From Flaccisagitta enflata (Eukaryota; Chaetognatha; Sagittoidea; Aphragmophora): a DNA stretch of 64,000 nt. The stretch lies in contig OZ231127.1 in NCBI GenBank assembly GCA_965153355.1, positions 39,618,001-39,682,000 on the forward strand. Direction: 5' to 3'. A program made the translations under genes and the position numbers. The notes beneath the pieces are model-generated. The model had not been told where the DNA came from. It saw nothing but the letters and a program-made list of their open reading frames with translations, and did not search any database. Of this stretch, positions 1 to 34,077 are shown piece by piece (the first letter of the stretch is position 1; each line of letters starts with the position of its first letter).

Positions 1-21569
<21,569 letters not shown>

Positions 21570-23800
21570 ACCGGGATGCGAACGTATTGAAGAGGCGTTT
21601 CACTTCCCTTAACCTGCGCCTGATAGGGGAGTTTAACGTATATGTAATCGCACGTCTGCTTACATGACGCAAAACATGATGAAAAAGCCTTTTTGCGGCT
21701 TCTAAGTTCGAGTATAATAAGTGTATTTTAAAGCGATGTGTAAAAGAGAGCCTCTGCAAAGACTTGAATTGTCCTGCGACATTTTTTCATAGGAATGAGA
21801 ACATTCCACATCCACGTTTTTCGACTTCATTCCCTCAAACATACGCAAAGACAATTAAGAAAGACATACCCACGTGAAGAAAAACTCAATCAAGGTGTCT
21901 AAGTTGGTTTTTCGCTCTCTTTCGAGTGAAGAAAAAGGAATTAAAATCTAGAAATGGTACGTCACACTTTTTAAGTCGTGTGTGTGTGTGTAAAAATGGC
22001 AGTACTACCAAATTTGTGTTCGTGATGGCTCTCTCCTCTTGTCGTCCTTCTTTATCTGTTTACAATTCTTCGTATATATCGCGGTGGCGACGTAGTTTTT
22101 TAAAGCGTCTCCGCCACGAGTTTCGCCATCTACAGAAGCTTCTTAAGACAAATTTTCTCCCCCCTCCCTCAACAGTTACTTTTGGTTTGTTTTTCTTTTT
22201 TTTTCTTTACTTTTTTCTCACGCTCTCCTTTTTCAACGTGCCAATGTTTTTTTCGCCTGTAGGCCTCTAGGAACACGGATCACGTTGTCTTTGTTGTAAA
22301 GCTTTTATCTAGTTTATCTCTCTCTTCAATTATTTGTTGTTGATGTCCGATCGGGACGTGTCGACAATATATATGTTTTTCCCCTGCACACTTCCTTTGT
22401 GCATGAATATATGCCTCGTGGGGCAATGGTTTTCTCTTCCCTCTCGATATGAATACATATACCTGTTGATCCGTAATATATTGCAGGAATTTTCATTACA
22501 AACGCCGGTCAACCGGTTAAATAATGGGTCTTAATCGTAACTCGTTATGACGTCGTATCTCTATGTTCATGTTAAATCTGCGTAACTATCGCCACGAAAG
22601 GTCTGTAAGAGGAGAAGATCACTAATGGGAAAGGGGATGATACAGCGGGAAATTATCTTCTTTGTGATCCAGTCTTATTTCATGTGATCGAATTCGCCTG
22701 TACAAAAAGCAAGAAACCAGAGAAACCAGTTTTATTATTATCTCGTACATGTTACGGCTTTTATCTAGATTTTAGATGCAGACTTGGAATCAAAAAAAAT
22801 CTTGTTAATACGAAGAAGTTTTCACCGATCGCAAAGTTGCACTTTTCAATTCAAAACACTTAAATTATCCTCATCTATTTGCCATAGTAATTAGATTTAG
22901 CTTATGTTCATACGTTCTCTCTCTCTCCTCTCTCGCTTAATCCCTCTTCGTTAAGGACTGATTCTGAACGCAGATCCCTCTTTTTCGAGTTCACTTCTAG
23001 CCCTCTTATCCTTTGAAGGTAACTAATCCAATATTTTGCACGTTTTGTAAACAAGCCACTATCCATTTAGGAGTGATCGCTAATATATTCACTTCCGTGA
23101 TCATTTTTGTGATTACAAAATTATTCAAAACGAAACTTTTGATGACGTCGCTACCCGACGTTATCATCCGTACATGTTCGTGAAAAGCGTAACGTTAAGA
23201 TGAAATAAAATGGGAACTATAAATATCCTTTGATAACAAAGGGTCATTCTGTACACGTTAGAATCAGCTCCAATCAATCCTCATTTAGACGGTTTATTCT
23301 CATTGAAAACAGCAGTTGTAATTACTGACTAAATGTTTGTGTTATCTACTCTGATACGTTTGTAATACTATCATTACTACGAGACAAAACGCATTAGATC
23401 CCGTTCAAGAAACCATGCACGTGTTTTCATATGACAGCTCTAGGCAGGGTAGGCAGAGGCCATAAATCTATACAAGCAGAGGTTTCTGATATTATCCTTT
23501 TGGATTTCTCAACTGTTGTTAACATAATTCGTTAGATATACTGAGTGTAGTGACACAGTGAATTTGACCAATCCTTCCGTTTTGAAGGAAAATGCACTGC
23601 TATGCTACGGAGTTATGTCTAAAACGTAACTCTGATACACTTATCATACTCCCTACAGCTAGTGAAAAAAGAATAACTGATCGATGGTATTTATTTCGCA
23701 TCAGCTATGTCCCGGGATACACGGTGAAACATAAAATTTCTGTAGAAAATGTGCATGAAAAGTACATGTCACGCAAAATTTTAAGACTCTGAATATGAAA
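21570..23800. other. Downstream/intergenic DNA of the UBAP2L-like gene
   Basis: It must contain the 3' UTR of the preceding gene. AATAAA occurs at 23204-23209 and could be a poly(A) signal, but nothing confirms it. I see no coding sequence with family marks. Confidence 0.5.
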
Positions 23801-23811
23801 ATTTGCTTTTT

Positions 23812-24070
23812 AGTCGCTGCCTAGCGACTCTATAAGAGGGTGTGTCCCTTGGTCTGTCTGTGTGTCTGTCTGTCTGTGTGTCTGTCTGTCTGAGTGTCAC
23901 GCGAAAATTTTGATGACGCGAAATCGACTGAAAAACGGATTTCTGAACGTCACAGCTCCTGCCTGGCGTCAAAACGGTCCCCGCCCACTCACATACTGCC
24001 CCTGCCCACCCGCATTACTGCCCCTGCCCACCAGCAGCGACTACGGATTGGCCGTGTATCCGGCCTTGTT
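23812..24070 (+). repeat. Two-hairpin family copy (head-to-head partner 1)
   Basis: Starts with hairpin AGTCGCTGCCTAGCGACT, CTATAAGAGGGTGTGTCC and a (TGTC)n run. It ends CAGCAGCGACTACGG followed by GGCCGTGTATCCGGCCTTGTT. The end's GCAGCGACT is the exact reverse complement of the first hairpin arm AGTCGCTGC. Spurious open frames cross it. Confidence 0.85.
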
Positions 24071-24187
24071 TTTAAACATGGCCCTTTTCTTAACAGCAAA
24101 TTTTATGCTCAGAAAAAGTCTTAGAATTTTACGCGAAATATGTCTAGTGCGCAAAATCATAAGAAAAGTGCACAAAATCATAACAAG

Positions 24188-24436
24188 AACAAGGCCGGAT
24201 ACACGGCCAATAAGCAGTCGCTTACGGGTGGGCAGGGGCAGTAATGTAGATGGGCAGGGGCAGTTTGAGGGTGGGCGAGGGCTGTATTTTGGCAGGGCAG
24301 GGGCAGTAATGGTCATAAATCGCTTTTCCAGCCAATTTCGCGTTGACTGAATTTTTGCGTTACCGAACAACCAACATACATACATACCTACCAAGGGACA
24401 CACCCTCTTATAGAGTCGCTTGGCAAGTGACTTAAA
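24188..24436 (-). repeat. Two-hairpin family copy (head-to-head partner 2)
   Basis: Reads AACAAGGCCGGATACACGGCC, CAGTCGCTTACGGGTGGGCA, then CCAACATACATACATACC and CCTCTTATAGAG with hairpin AGTCGCTTGGCAAGTGACT. It lies opposite to the copy at 23812-24070, so the pair forms a 620 bp imperfect palindrome. Confidence 0.85.
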
Positions 24437-25401
24437 ACGGTGACCATTAAAAGAATTTTCACTTTCCACCAAGCAGAGCTAATTCGCTCAAATCGTTAAG
24501 ATTTTACAACAAAATCATATTAAAATTAGTGGCAAAAACAATCGAATGATACACAATATCGTCGTGGATGGGTGTGGACAAGCATCCAACCTTCACCCTA
24601 ACCCTCACCCCAAGCCCCCCCTCCATTTGTTTACATAAACTTTATATATTCCCATGCTTTACACTTCTCTTTGCAGAACTTTGTCATAGGAAAACAGGTT
24701 TTGCGAATCAATATATATGATATATATATTTTAACCATGCCTTGCCCCTGCCCAAACATAGTATAACCCGCTGTCGGTCAATGTATTCTTTAAAAGGTGC
24801 AGGTGTCCGTGTAATCTCTAATATCAGCTAGAATTTTTGAATGCCCTATTTAGAGTCTTAGAGAGTTGGCTTGAAATAGGAAGCTTAGCTTCATGATCCT
24901 ATAAAATCCCTGTATTATTTGTCAGTATATTGTTTGAGAAATGTTTAATTTCTGCAAATTCGCTAAAATTTTACAATCGCTGAAGTCAATCGCCGTTGTC
25001 AAACACCAGAAACTGGTTGTCTTTGGAAGGACCGTCTTCTGTTTATAGGGCCCTGCGTGTCTTGGAGTGACATCTTGGACTCATGATTCTTCTGAGTCAT
25101 TGAGGTGACAAAATATCAATTTTAGTCTTGGCATAACGGTGGACCTAGGTTTGGAATGATTGCGCAATGTTGACTGTCGAGGGCAAACCAGGAGTTTTGT
25201 CGAAATATTGAGTAAGACAGCAGCTCTTGGAATTGGATCACTATTGCTCAATATCAATGATGGTTGGATTGGTAAACGTATATAATGAGCTTGAGCGCTG
25301 TATGATACTTCCAGTTTCCCTGGCCACAACGAGTACTACACATTTTCCAGAAAAATTTTAATAAACCAATCTTCACAGCTTTTTTCTCGCCACTCAAAGC
25401 T

Positions 25402-26358
25402 ATGGCGGCGTCTGAAGACGACCAGTTCGAATCGCGAATTTTGAATGATCTCGATATGTTAAGAGCGAGCATTGACGCTGCTGATCACCATCAGGATGGA
25501 ACCAACGGCTCTCGATCTTCAAGTGGCGACACGAACTCATGCAAAGTCGTTTTTTCTAAACTTTGTGACGAGGAAGGTGGAAAAGCGGAACTGGGTGATC
25601 GGACGGAACAATCGAATCAAAATGTCAAGCGCTTAGCCACGGTAACTCTGGACGCGAAATCTTGGAATATCCGCGTCAAGATTCAAATGACTTCCGATTT
25701 CCCAACGGAAGCACCTTTGGTGCTAATTCGACGAAAGTCCCGAGCGGAGCAGAGAAATGGAAGTAAAGACAAGAATCGCCACAGAAACGACCAAGCGGAA
25801 GTCTCGTCACCAGTGGATGGCCATCTGCCGGCGGAGATAGTAGATTTTGCCTCTCGGTTGACGGAGGAAATTCGTCAAGAGTTGGATGATAAAACAACGC
25901 AAAAGCGAAATAGATTTTTCACTTGCGTTTACTTTCACGTCCACTCTTTAACGAAGCCAGAGGGGGTGGCCGATGACGGAGCGTCCGATAATTGTACAAC
26001 TGACAGCGTTCAGAAGAAAACTAATAATATTTATTACGAAAAAAAGAAATGTAAAAACCGTTCGTTGTCACGTAAAAAACAGGACGACGACGAAGGGAAG
26101 AGTTCGAAAAAGCCCCCTATGAAGACGGCGACCGATGTCATCAATCGGATTATTTGGGATGATAGCGTTCCTTTGGTTAGGGTAAGTACTAAGGACCAAA
26201 GAGGAGTTGATGAACATCCGTCTGAACTGTGATTAGCCTTGGAATTTGAATTTCGCTGTCTGTTGCTCGCTCTTTTTCTCTTCTTACTCTTCTTTCTTTC
26301 TCTCTTGTCTCGTCTTCTACCTTTCGTCTCTCCTTTCGTCTCTCTTGTCCTCACCCCT

Positions 26359-26416
<58 letters not shown>

Positions 26417-26873
26417 TTTGCTCTCTCTCTTTCTTTCGCTCTCTCTGTCTCTCTCTCGGCATTTAGTTTGGCGCTCCAATTGCAAATATGTTTCTTTTCC
26501 CCAGGTTTACGTCGGGTATACCGACAGATTTGTGGGTATCGTAGAGGAAGCGTTTTCGCTATTCGATTGGGGTGATCTTGCCGAAGCTGACAGATCTGCT
26601 TTGGCCATTCCCAAACACCGCATAGAATACTTCAAAGTTGACGAGCGAGTTGTATGGAGAAAGTCTGATCGAATCGACGACGTGTTCGGATCTACCGGAA
26701 GCGGCAAAACTCTCGCCGATGTGTTGAAAGAGCTGGCAACCCCGTCGACGGTATCCGAAAAGTCGACCATTTCCCCAAGGACAAAGGAGGGGGAGGAGGA
26801 GGAGGAGAAAGAACGGGATGGAGAACCTAGGATCGATTCAATGCCGACTTCCATCGTCTGCGACGAAGATTGA
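25402..26873 (+). CDS. MJ1316/DUF504 domain protein with RWD-like N-terminal region
   Basis: Two exons, 25402-26181 and 26505-26873 (TGA), joined in phase 0, give 382 residues. The ATG at 25402 sits in AAAGCTATGG and is the first in frame. Residues about 244-335 match the MJ1316 RNA cyclic group end recognition domain (DUF504): DVINRIIWDD, then VYVGYTDRFVGIVEEAFSLF, IPKHRIEYFK, VVWRKSDRIDDVFGS. In animals this domain is known from LENG9 and is predicted to bind RNA 2',3'-cyclic phosphate ends. Residues about 74-190 look like an RWD fold (strand LATVTLDAKSWNIRVKIQM, then a DFPTEAPLVL turn, then a long C-terminal helix); that is my inference from pattern only. Between the two domains and at the C terminus are charged, low-complexity tails (acidic EEEEEKE). 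The C-terminal AKAP7-like domain and zinc finger of vertebrate LENG9 are absent, so it is related but not a simple orthologue. The single intron holds a (CT)n tract that runs up towards the acceptor. Confidence 0.88.
26362..26458. repeat. (CT)n microsatellite upstream of the MJ1316 exon
   Basis: About 25 CT units, then CTTT/CTGT variants, ending some 45 bp before the acceptor at 26504. Confidence 0.95.
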
Positions 26874-27299
26874 GATGCCAAAAATGAGAATGTTTTTTAG
26901 TTTTAACCCTGAGGCAAATTGTTTGTCAAATGGGGCATGGCTAAATTGTCCATTTCCACAAATCGTCTCATTATGAGCTTTTTAGAAGTTTGTATTTTGA
27001 TTGGTATGTGTTCTACTTATAATTAATTCATTGATTTTTGCTTACGTGCTGGAAAAAAATACGATATTAGCGAATTGAATCGTTCCAATTTGTCCACCCA
27101 CTACTTCACTTCGCTTTTTTAACGAACATCCTTTCCTCCTGTCGATTTTTTAACTCATGCGACTTTGATGTGCGTTTGTAGCACATGTAAATCGGATTAT
27201 CAAAATATAAATAAGTCAGATGCGCTCCATACGATCGCCATCGGCGCGGATTCCCTTGGATCTTATCATTTTCTTGTGGGATTTTTATGAATTAAAGAT

Positions 27300-27530
27300 A
27301 TAAAGATTAAGTCTTCACTGCTTCTTTCTGTGTCGGTGTCGATTTGCCAGTCTGTCTGTCAGTCCGTTGGTTTTACGCTAAGAAGTCCAGCTATTGCGCA
27401 CTGAGTGGGGTGGCAGAAAATTAGGCAGTTGGCGATGGGGGAGACGAACGGACGGAATGACAGATGAACGATAGTCCCCGTGTTCTACAGGACTCGTCTC
27501 CTTCGAGGCCGCTGCCAAAAAAATGGTAGG
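27300..27530. repeat. Partial foldback element, right end
   Basis: The stretch AGTCCCCGTGTTCTACAGGA then CTCCTTCGAGGCCGCTGCC matches the right end of the foldback copies at 9511 and 60345. A CTGTCTGTCAGTCCG run and TTAGGCAGTTGG lie to its left. No left arm is clear. Confidence 0.55.
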
Positions 27531-27532
27531 TA

Positions 27533-27702
27533 CAGTGGAGCACTGCTACAGCGCTCCCGCTAATAAGGCATGTCCGCCTATAAGGCATATAGCTTATAGT
27601 CCAATGAAAAATGATTAGTTTCTATATTGGTAATTAAGCAGCTTCAGTATAAAACTTAATTTGGCTCAGTTCCTTGATATGCGCTCGAGTGAAACTCAAC
27701 TG
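27533..27702. mobile_element. Possible TA-flanked MITE (pogo/Tc1-like)
   Basis: TA then CAGTGGAGCACTGC on the left and GTGAAACTCAACTG then TA on the right. The inverted ends agree only in part. It includes CTAATAAGGCATGTCCGCC. Weak support. Confidence 0.35.
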
Positions 27703-28934
27703 TATATATTGTCTTCGTAGCAAAACAGGCATAGGCGAAAAAATGTATCATATTTTCCCAAATAGACCGACTACCATGCCAACTAATGAGGTAGTTTTCC
27801 AACTTTTTTAGCCTGGGGAACCTAGAAGATGGTGGTTGTTGTTGGTTCAGAGGAGGCTCTAGAGGAGGAAATCAGATCTTCGAAATAAGAAATTAACTCA
27901 TGAGCGAGAAAATGGTTGGAAAACAAATTCGTAATGAAAATCATGTGATGAACCAAGATTCATCTCACGTCGAACGGTTAACAGTGCGCGCCAGGGCAAC
28001 AACCGCTTGACGAGGCTGTGGAGAACAAAGAAGTCTGGACTGAGACCGGCAGTCGGCAGTGTTTGGCCTTAATTTGGACGATCACTGGCTGTAATTAAAA
28101 CCGCTTCGAGGTGACCGTGCAATTGAAAGAAAAGAAAAAACGGCGCTAAATTACTTTTATTCTTGCTAGTCGCCTTGTTCGGTGTATCCCGGCGAACTAG
28201 TCGTGGTAACATGACAGGGCTATCGTATCCATAATGGTCGAAGCAAAAAAACAACGATAAAAACATGACTCTCATGGCCAAACGAAGAGAGAGACACGGA
28301 AACAAAGAAACAAGTGACGCGGGGCAACAATATCGTTGTGGGTGGGCAGGGGAATACTGTATTGAATACAGCTTCTATACGTCTTTACCCCATGCTCACT
28401 CATACACAGATGTCACAGACAACCATAGCTGCAGTATCATAAATGCGCGTTTTTGCACCTTTTGACTCGATGATCACGGACGGACCAAACGACGGACAAA
28501 CACTCTTGCGTGTCCGCAACTAAAAAGAAACAAAAACTTGCACGAAATGCTCTAAATAATCAGTATCGATCGCTGGTCAATGGCAGGTGTTATGAAGCAT
28601 GTTCATCTAGAATATTTGATTATCATCAATCTGTGAGAAATTAGACTGAAAACCTGGATGGCTAAAAAAAATCTCGAAAGAAGAACGGCAAAAAACACAA
28701 CCAAGGATGATAAGAGAAGATTAGAATGATTAGATAAAACCCCATGACAGAAAGACAGAAGAAAACAAAAGCAAAAACAAAAGAAAGAGACAGGAGAAAT
28801 CAAACTTACCTGATGAAAAGAATGGATTTAAATACTTTTGACCAGTAAAGGGAAAGATGGCAAAGAAACACAACCCAAAATCAGGGTAAGGATGGCCATT
28901 TGAAGACCAGTGTGGCGGCAATATTTTGTTTAAA

Positions 28935-29148
28935 AAGGCCGGATACACTGCCAATAAGTAGTAGTGTGCGGGGTGTGCAGGAGCAGTTATGCAGGTGGAC
29001 GGGTCAGAATGAGGCAGGGCGTGGACTGTAAGTTGGCTGCCCAAAAAAAAAACATTTTCGTTTGCGCCGTTTCTACCCGTACCAACCAACCGACCAACCA
29101 ACCTAGGGACACATCTTTTTATAGAGTCGCTTAGCAAGCGACTAAAAG
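28935..29148 (-). repeat. Two-hairpin family copy
   Basis: AAGGCCGGATACACTGCC at the left; CCAACCGACCAACCAACC, then TTTATAGAG and hairpin AGTCGCTTAGCAAGCGACT, then AAAA at the right. It is followed 12 bp later by a copy of the second subtype. Confidence 0.8.
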
Positions 29149-29160
29149 GGAAAAATGAAA

Positions 29161-29433
29161 AACAAGGCCAAGTAGGCCAACGATGCGTCATCTTTGAATG
29201 AATGTGTTTCATGAAAGAATTTTTTTTTTATAAATGAATGTTTTTTTTTATGAATGAATGTCATCTCTGAATGAATAAATGATTCATTGAATGAATTAGC
29301 TGATGTTTGCTTCTTTTACTGGGTCAGGACAACTATTCTGTTGAAATAATGCATGAATTTGATGTTTTCAATGCGTTGACCAACCAACCGACTGACCGAC
29401 GGACAGAGCTTATCATAGAGATGCGACAATGAG
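29161..29433 (-). repeat. Two-hairpin family copy, GATGCG subtype
   Basis: Left end AACAAGGCCAAGTAGGCC then ACGATGCGTCATC, a (GAATGAAT)n interior, and a right end CCGACGGACAGAGCTTATCATAGAGATGCGAC with a broken hairpin. A separate right end of the same subtype lies at 29690-29757 with the intact hairpin GATGCGAGGACGCATC apart from one change before it. Confidence 0.75.
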
Positions 29434-30130
29434 ATTTGACCAACAGAAAATTCTCATTCGTCATTGGTAATTGGTTGGCTTCTCTTTCATAGAAGATTTG
29501 TCATTATCGGTTGTCGTCTTTTTGAGAGCAAAAGCTGGTCTTGTTTTTAAAGAGATACACAATTTTTATTCTCAACTCTGATTGGACAATTTGTAAAAAA
29601 AATTCTTTTTCAATGGAAGAAGGAAAGACTAGGTGCGAGAAGTGCGATGGCGTAGCTCAAAACGCGAGATACAGTGATTTTTATGAATGCGTCACCAACC
29701 GACCGACCAACAGACAGAGCCTATTATAGAAATGCGAGGACGCATCTAAAAACGAAGTGATGCTAAAGGGAATTGTTAAAGCAATTTGCAATCAAATTAC
29801 AACCGACACAATCTTTAACGCCGCTAACGCTCTCGCACAGTGCAGTCCCTCTACAAAGTTGCTCACCTCTTCCCCTTCCTTACCTTGCCCCTGCCTCACA
29901 CTCGAATTTGCCTCCACAACTTCTTTGACTAAGTTTCATCTTTCGAGTGTACCTGGATTGTACTATCCTCAACGTCCCTTTCACCAATTACGTACCCACT
30001 TAAATGCACCTTCAGATCTCCTCGTTCTGCAATGCGAGAAAAGGAAGTTTAGAAAAGTTTATGCGTTCCTCGGATAAGTTCGAAACCGCAGTATGAGCCT
30101 AAGCAAGAAGTGGTTGCTCATCAAGATTAA

Positions 30131-30222
<92 letters not shown>
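30131..30222. repeat. (CT)n microsatellite
   Basis: About 46 units, intergenic. Confidence 0.97.
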
Positions 30223-30224
<2 letters not shown>

Positions 30225-30599
30225 GAGCTCCAGAATTGCCAAGTCCACCTAGGCCCTAGCAGTTCTAGACCAATTTAAGATTAAAACTATGATGAAATTA
30301 CAATTTTTTTTGCATCTTGAGTTGATTTTTTCTTGAAATTATCTCTCATAATGCAAGACTGATTGCATCTAATTTCAAAACCGACTCATAGCACATTCGA
30401 AAACGTGGTGAACGTGATGTCTCACACATCCATGACCATGGAACACCATGTCGTGGACAGATAGAGAGACAGAGAGACACAGTCAAATATAAGAATACAA
30501 GACAAAGGGAGAGAGACAAAGACATTTTAAAATGAGAATCAAAGAGATATAAACTCATTGACAGCGCATGGATGATTTTACTTAACTGCAACTGTAAAC

Positions 30600-31680
30600 T
30601 AGTATGAACTACATCGCGCGCTAGCTATCTTGTTGACGATGACGTTCAGGGAGACGATGGCGATGATTTTATCGACGAATCGAAATTGATTCGTGATTTT
30701 AGATGATCGAAGTTGATTTGAGAATCTAGATGATGGTACAGTTACACCTCGCTATAACGGATCCAAGAGTAACAGAAATCTGTATATGATAGTTTTAAAG
30801 CTTCAGTCCCTTTATGTTATTAGTTGCGTGCACGGGACTCTACAGTCCACACCTTGATCTGTTGGTCTGCACATTTTACAACATTTTTTGATATTTTTAA
30901 ACATTCTTATCATTTTCATAATTGTTAATATTTTTTTATATTTTTTAATAAATTTTGATATTTTTTGGTATTTTTTAATATCTACAAACATGTTTTAACA
31001 TTTTTAGACAATTTTTGTTGATTTAGGACGAGGCACGCGACTATTGCACTCTTGGGCTTGTTTTCTTCTAATTTCTTTACTGGCAATAATGAAAATCCTA
31101 GTTAAATTATTGGAATTTGTTAATCCCTTGCTACTGTTGTGAAGACGCGCTCCACCCACGGTGACACGCGTCCTGACACCGTTTTGCGAGGTTCAACTGT
31201 TGTTGAGGATTCATCGATAATCGGACGACTTCTGCGTTGTTTGCGCCGAGAGGCTTGAAGTAAAGTGGGCGAGCATTCGGCGGCGATGGCCGGATGCTTT
31301 AATAAATAGTCTCTCTCGAAACTCTCATGATCATGATGATGAGCTCACATGGGCTGATACTTGTTTAAACTCAATTGACCACCTGCCTGAGACATTCGGG
31401 AACATTCCCCATTACCGTGTTAATTGAGTAATGAGATTATGAGAGTAAATCTCAATTACGCAAAGCAGGTAAAGCCACTGATCAACTCATAAGTCATAAC
31501 TGCCAACGGCAAGAGAAAAAGTTTTCGTTCAAAATTTGCTAATATTGAAACAATAAATCAATTATTTCTTCGCGATCGTTCTAATATTAATGCACCTACT
31601 GTACCGTATTCTAAAAACTGTTCCAGCTTTTTTGAGAGCAGGGATAGACTTTACCAATACGAGCTGCTGACATTCTGTAC
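30600..31680. other. AT-rich intergenic DNA without recognised genes
   Basis: A TA-flanked CAGTTACACCTCGCTATAAC at 30739 resembles a pogo/Tigger terminal repeat, but I found no partner end. 30880-31020 is a run of diverged TTTTTAATATTTTTTAA-type units. 31150-31260 is GC-richer but has no frame with family marks. Confidence 0.5.
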
Positions 31681-31837
31681 TATATTGTATCATGGCCATC
31701 TTGGACACTATTAGTGTGGGAACACTTGGTTTGGGATGCGGGATATCGAATCAAATTATGCGCACCATGGTAGCATAAATTTGCCCTTTGCCAAACCCCC
31801 AAACCCCTCAACTCCTGAAAGCGATACTGCAAGACAG

Positions 31838-31998
<161 letters not shown>

Positions 31999-32183
31999 AA
32001 AGATCGACAGACAGCACAAATACTGAGTGGTAAACCTTGAGAAATATAGATTTCATATTTTGGCTTTTATCAAATGATAAGCTGACGTACTGCTTTGATG
32101 ATGACCCATTGCATTGTTACTCCTCAGGTTATCAATGCTAAGGGCGCCTCAATGGTTTACAACCGAGATGAGGAAAGGAAGAC

Positions 32184-32340
32184 AACAACAAGGCCGGATA
32201 CACGGCTACAAGATTCCCGTGCGGTTGGGCAGGGGCAGTGGTACAAAAACAACTCATAAGGGCGGAAAAAGCAAAGTGTTACCGTCTTACCGACGGGCCG
32301 ACCGACATAGCGGGTTATTGATTCGGCTGGTACACGACAA
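32184..32340 (-). repeat. Two-hairpin family copy, diverged
   Basis: AACAAGGCCGGATACACGGC, CGTGCGGTTGGGCAGGGGC, then GACGGGCCGACCGACATAGC. The right hairpin is degraded. Confidence 0.65.
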
Positions 32341-33377
32341 AACAAAATGTTGGCCATAACGCGGGCGCGTCCCTGCTCCTCAAGGGGATGTCGAATGTGA
32401 TCATTGTTGCCGACGAAAGCGCGAACATGGCCGACAATCGCCGTTGGATGATGACGACGATCATCGTCGACGAGTCGGATGATGAAGATCCTAAACATGA
32501 TGGTGAGCTCTGAGAACATGAGGATGATGATGCAAAATGATGAGGATGTTGCGGATGATGATGACGACGCTGATACACCATAAGGATGATGTTAGAAGAT
32601 GATGATGATGATGATGATGATGGTAAGGATGATGATATTTTTTTATTGGTGTTCTCCTATACTGGCCGCGATCAGTCGAAATTCTCATTGCTTTCTCCCT
32701 TTGCTCAAATTTCAAAGTTGAAAGAAAAAACACCATAAAATGGGCTTTATATTTACCGAAATAAATGTATATCACTTCAAGCCTGAATCCGTCCGACCAT
32801 CTTTTCTTTCTTTCTTTATCTTTCTTTTTTTTTTTTGTGTTTTCAAATGTGGCTCTCTGCGAACTTTTGGCCCTCGAAACAACGCAGGGACGGTTGCTAC
32901 CTCGACATTACTAAATTCGATTAGCACAAGATACTTTTTTTTCTCCTTCCTTCGTGTTTTCTTCTCCGTGATCTATACCTCCTTTTTTACGCGGATGTCA
33001 TTGATAGTAAATCACGTATATAAATCGGACGACAAATGTAAATCTGTTGAAAAGTGTCATTGTGTTACTCAAAAACATGTGGACAACCCATCCTCAAAGG
33101 ATGCTATCTGATCGAGATTTTCCAAGAAGAAATCATTGACATGAAAAAAACGTCACTAATAAAGTTTACATTTTCTTTAGATCGGACTAATTTACTACAA
33201 AACTTGAGAACTACTGGGCCAAAAGTCTTCAAACTTAGTGTATGCTACGGTTTTGTCATGCCAAACCTCAATTCTGAGGACTTGATTGGTTGAAGTCAGC
33301 AAAACATCCAAATCAATTTTATGTAGGACGGAAAATTTATGAAGGAAAATGAGGTGTTTCACAATACTTTTTGCATC

Positions 33378-34077
33378 ATTATCAGGCACCCCCCTCTGGA
33401 TAGCCCCCCAAAGAAAAACCAAAAAACCCATTCTGGGGACCCAAAGAATTATCATCTAGGATGTCTTGGCTACACAAAACAACATCAGACTAAATCATTT
33501 GAAGGCAAAATTTGGGAAAAAGTCACTTTTAATGCAAAAATCAAGCATTTTTTGCCATATTTGGTTTTCATGATTCATACAGCTTCCAAAACTTTAGAAA
33601 AAATATAAAAAGTGTAAGATTAGCTAATGTGTAACTAGTTTTACCTTTTCAAGCTAGTTTGGATGGATATTTCAAAGATTAGAGCAAAAAAAAATCATTT
33701 AAAACCAGAAAATCAAGTTTTTTCTCAGCATTCTTTTGCCTAAAATCATTCAAGCTACATCATTGCTCTAATCTTTGGAATATCCATCCAAGCTTGCTTG
33801 AAAAGGTAAAACCAGTTACACATTAGCTATTCTTACACTTTGTAGATATTTTCTATAATTTTGGAAGCTGTATAAACCGTGAAAGTGCCAAATGTGGCAA
33901 AAAATGCTTGATTTTTGCATAAAAAATGACTTTTTCCCAAATTTTGCCTTCAAATGATTTAGTCTGATGTTGTTTTGCGTAGCCAAGACATCCTAGATGA
34001 TAGTTCTTGGGGTCCCCAGAATGGGTTTTTTGGTTTTTCTTTGGGGGGCTATCCAGAGGGGGGTGCAGGACAATAAT
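33378..34077. mobile_element. 700 bp inverted repeat (foldback or MITE) with arms of about 340 bp
   Basis: The left arm begins ATTATCAGGCACCCCCC, TCTGGATAGCCCCCC; the right arm ends GGGGGGCTATCCAGAGGGG, GGTGCAGGACAATAAT. The arms mirror each other through landmarks such as AAATCATTTGAAGGCAAAAT (its complement is at about 33938-33965) and GTTTTACCTTTTCAAGC. The centre is near 33725. No transposase and no clear target duplication. Confidence 0.88.

Noticed and set aside
23862-24472. Overlapping 162 and 143 residue open frames on opposite strands
   Set aside because: They are translations of the head-to-head pair of hairpin-family repeats; similar frames arise in other copies.
29757-30077. 106-residue open frame
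   Set aside because: No family marks, no splice context, flanked by repeat ends; likely chance.
30739-31040. Possible pogo-like MITE starting TA-CAGTTACACCTCGCTATAAC
   Set aside because: No matching right end could be found, so no element was called.
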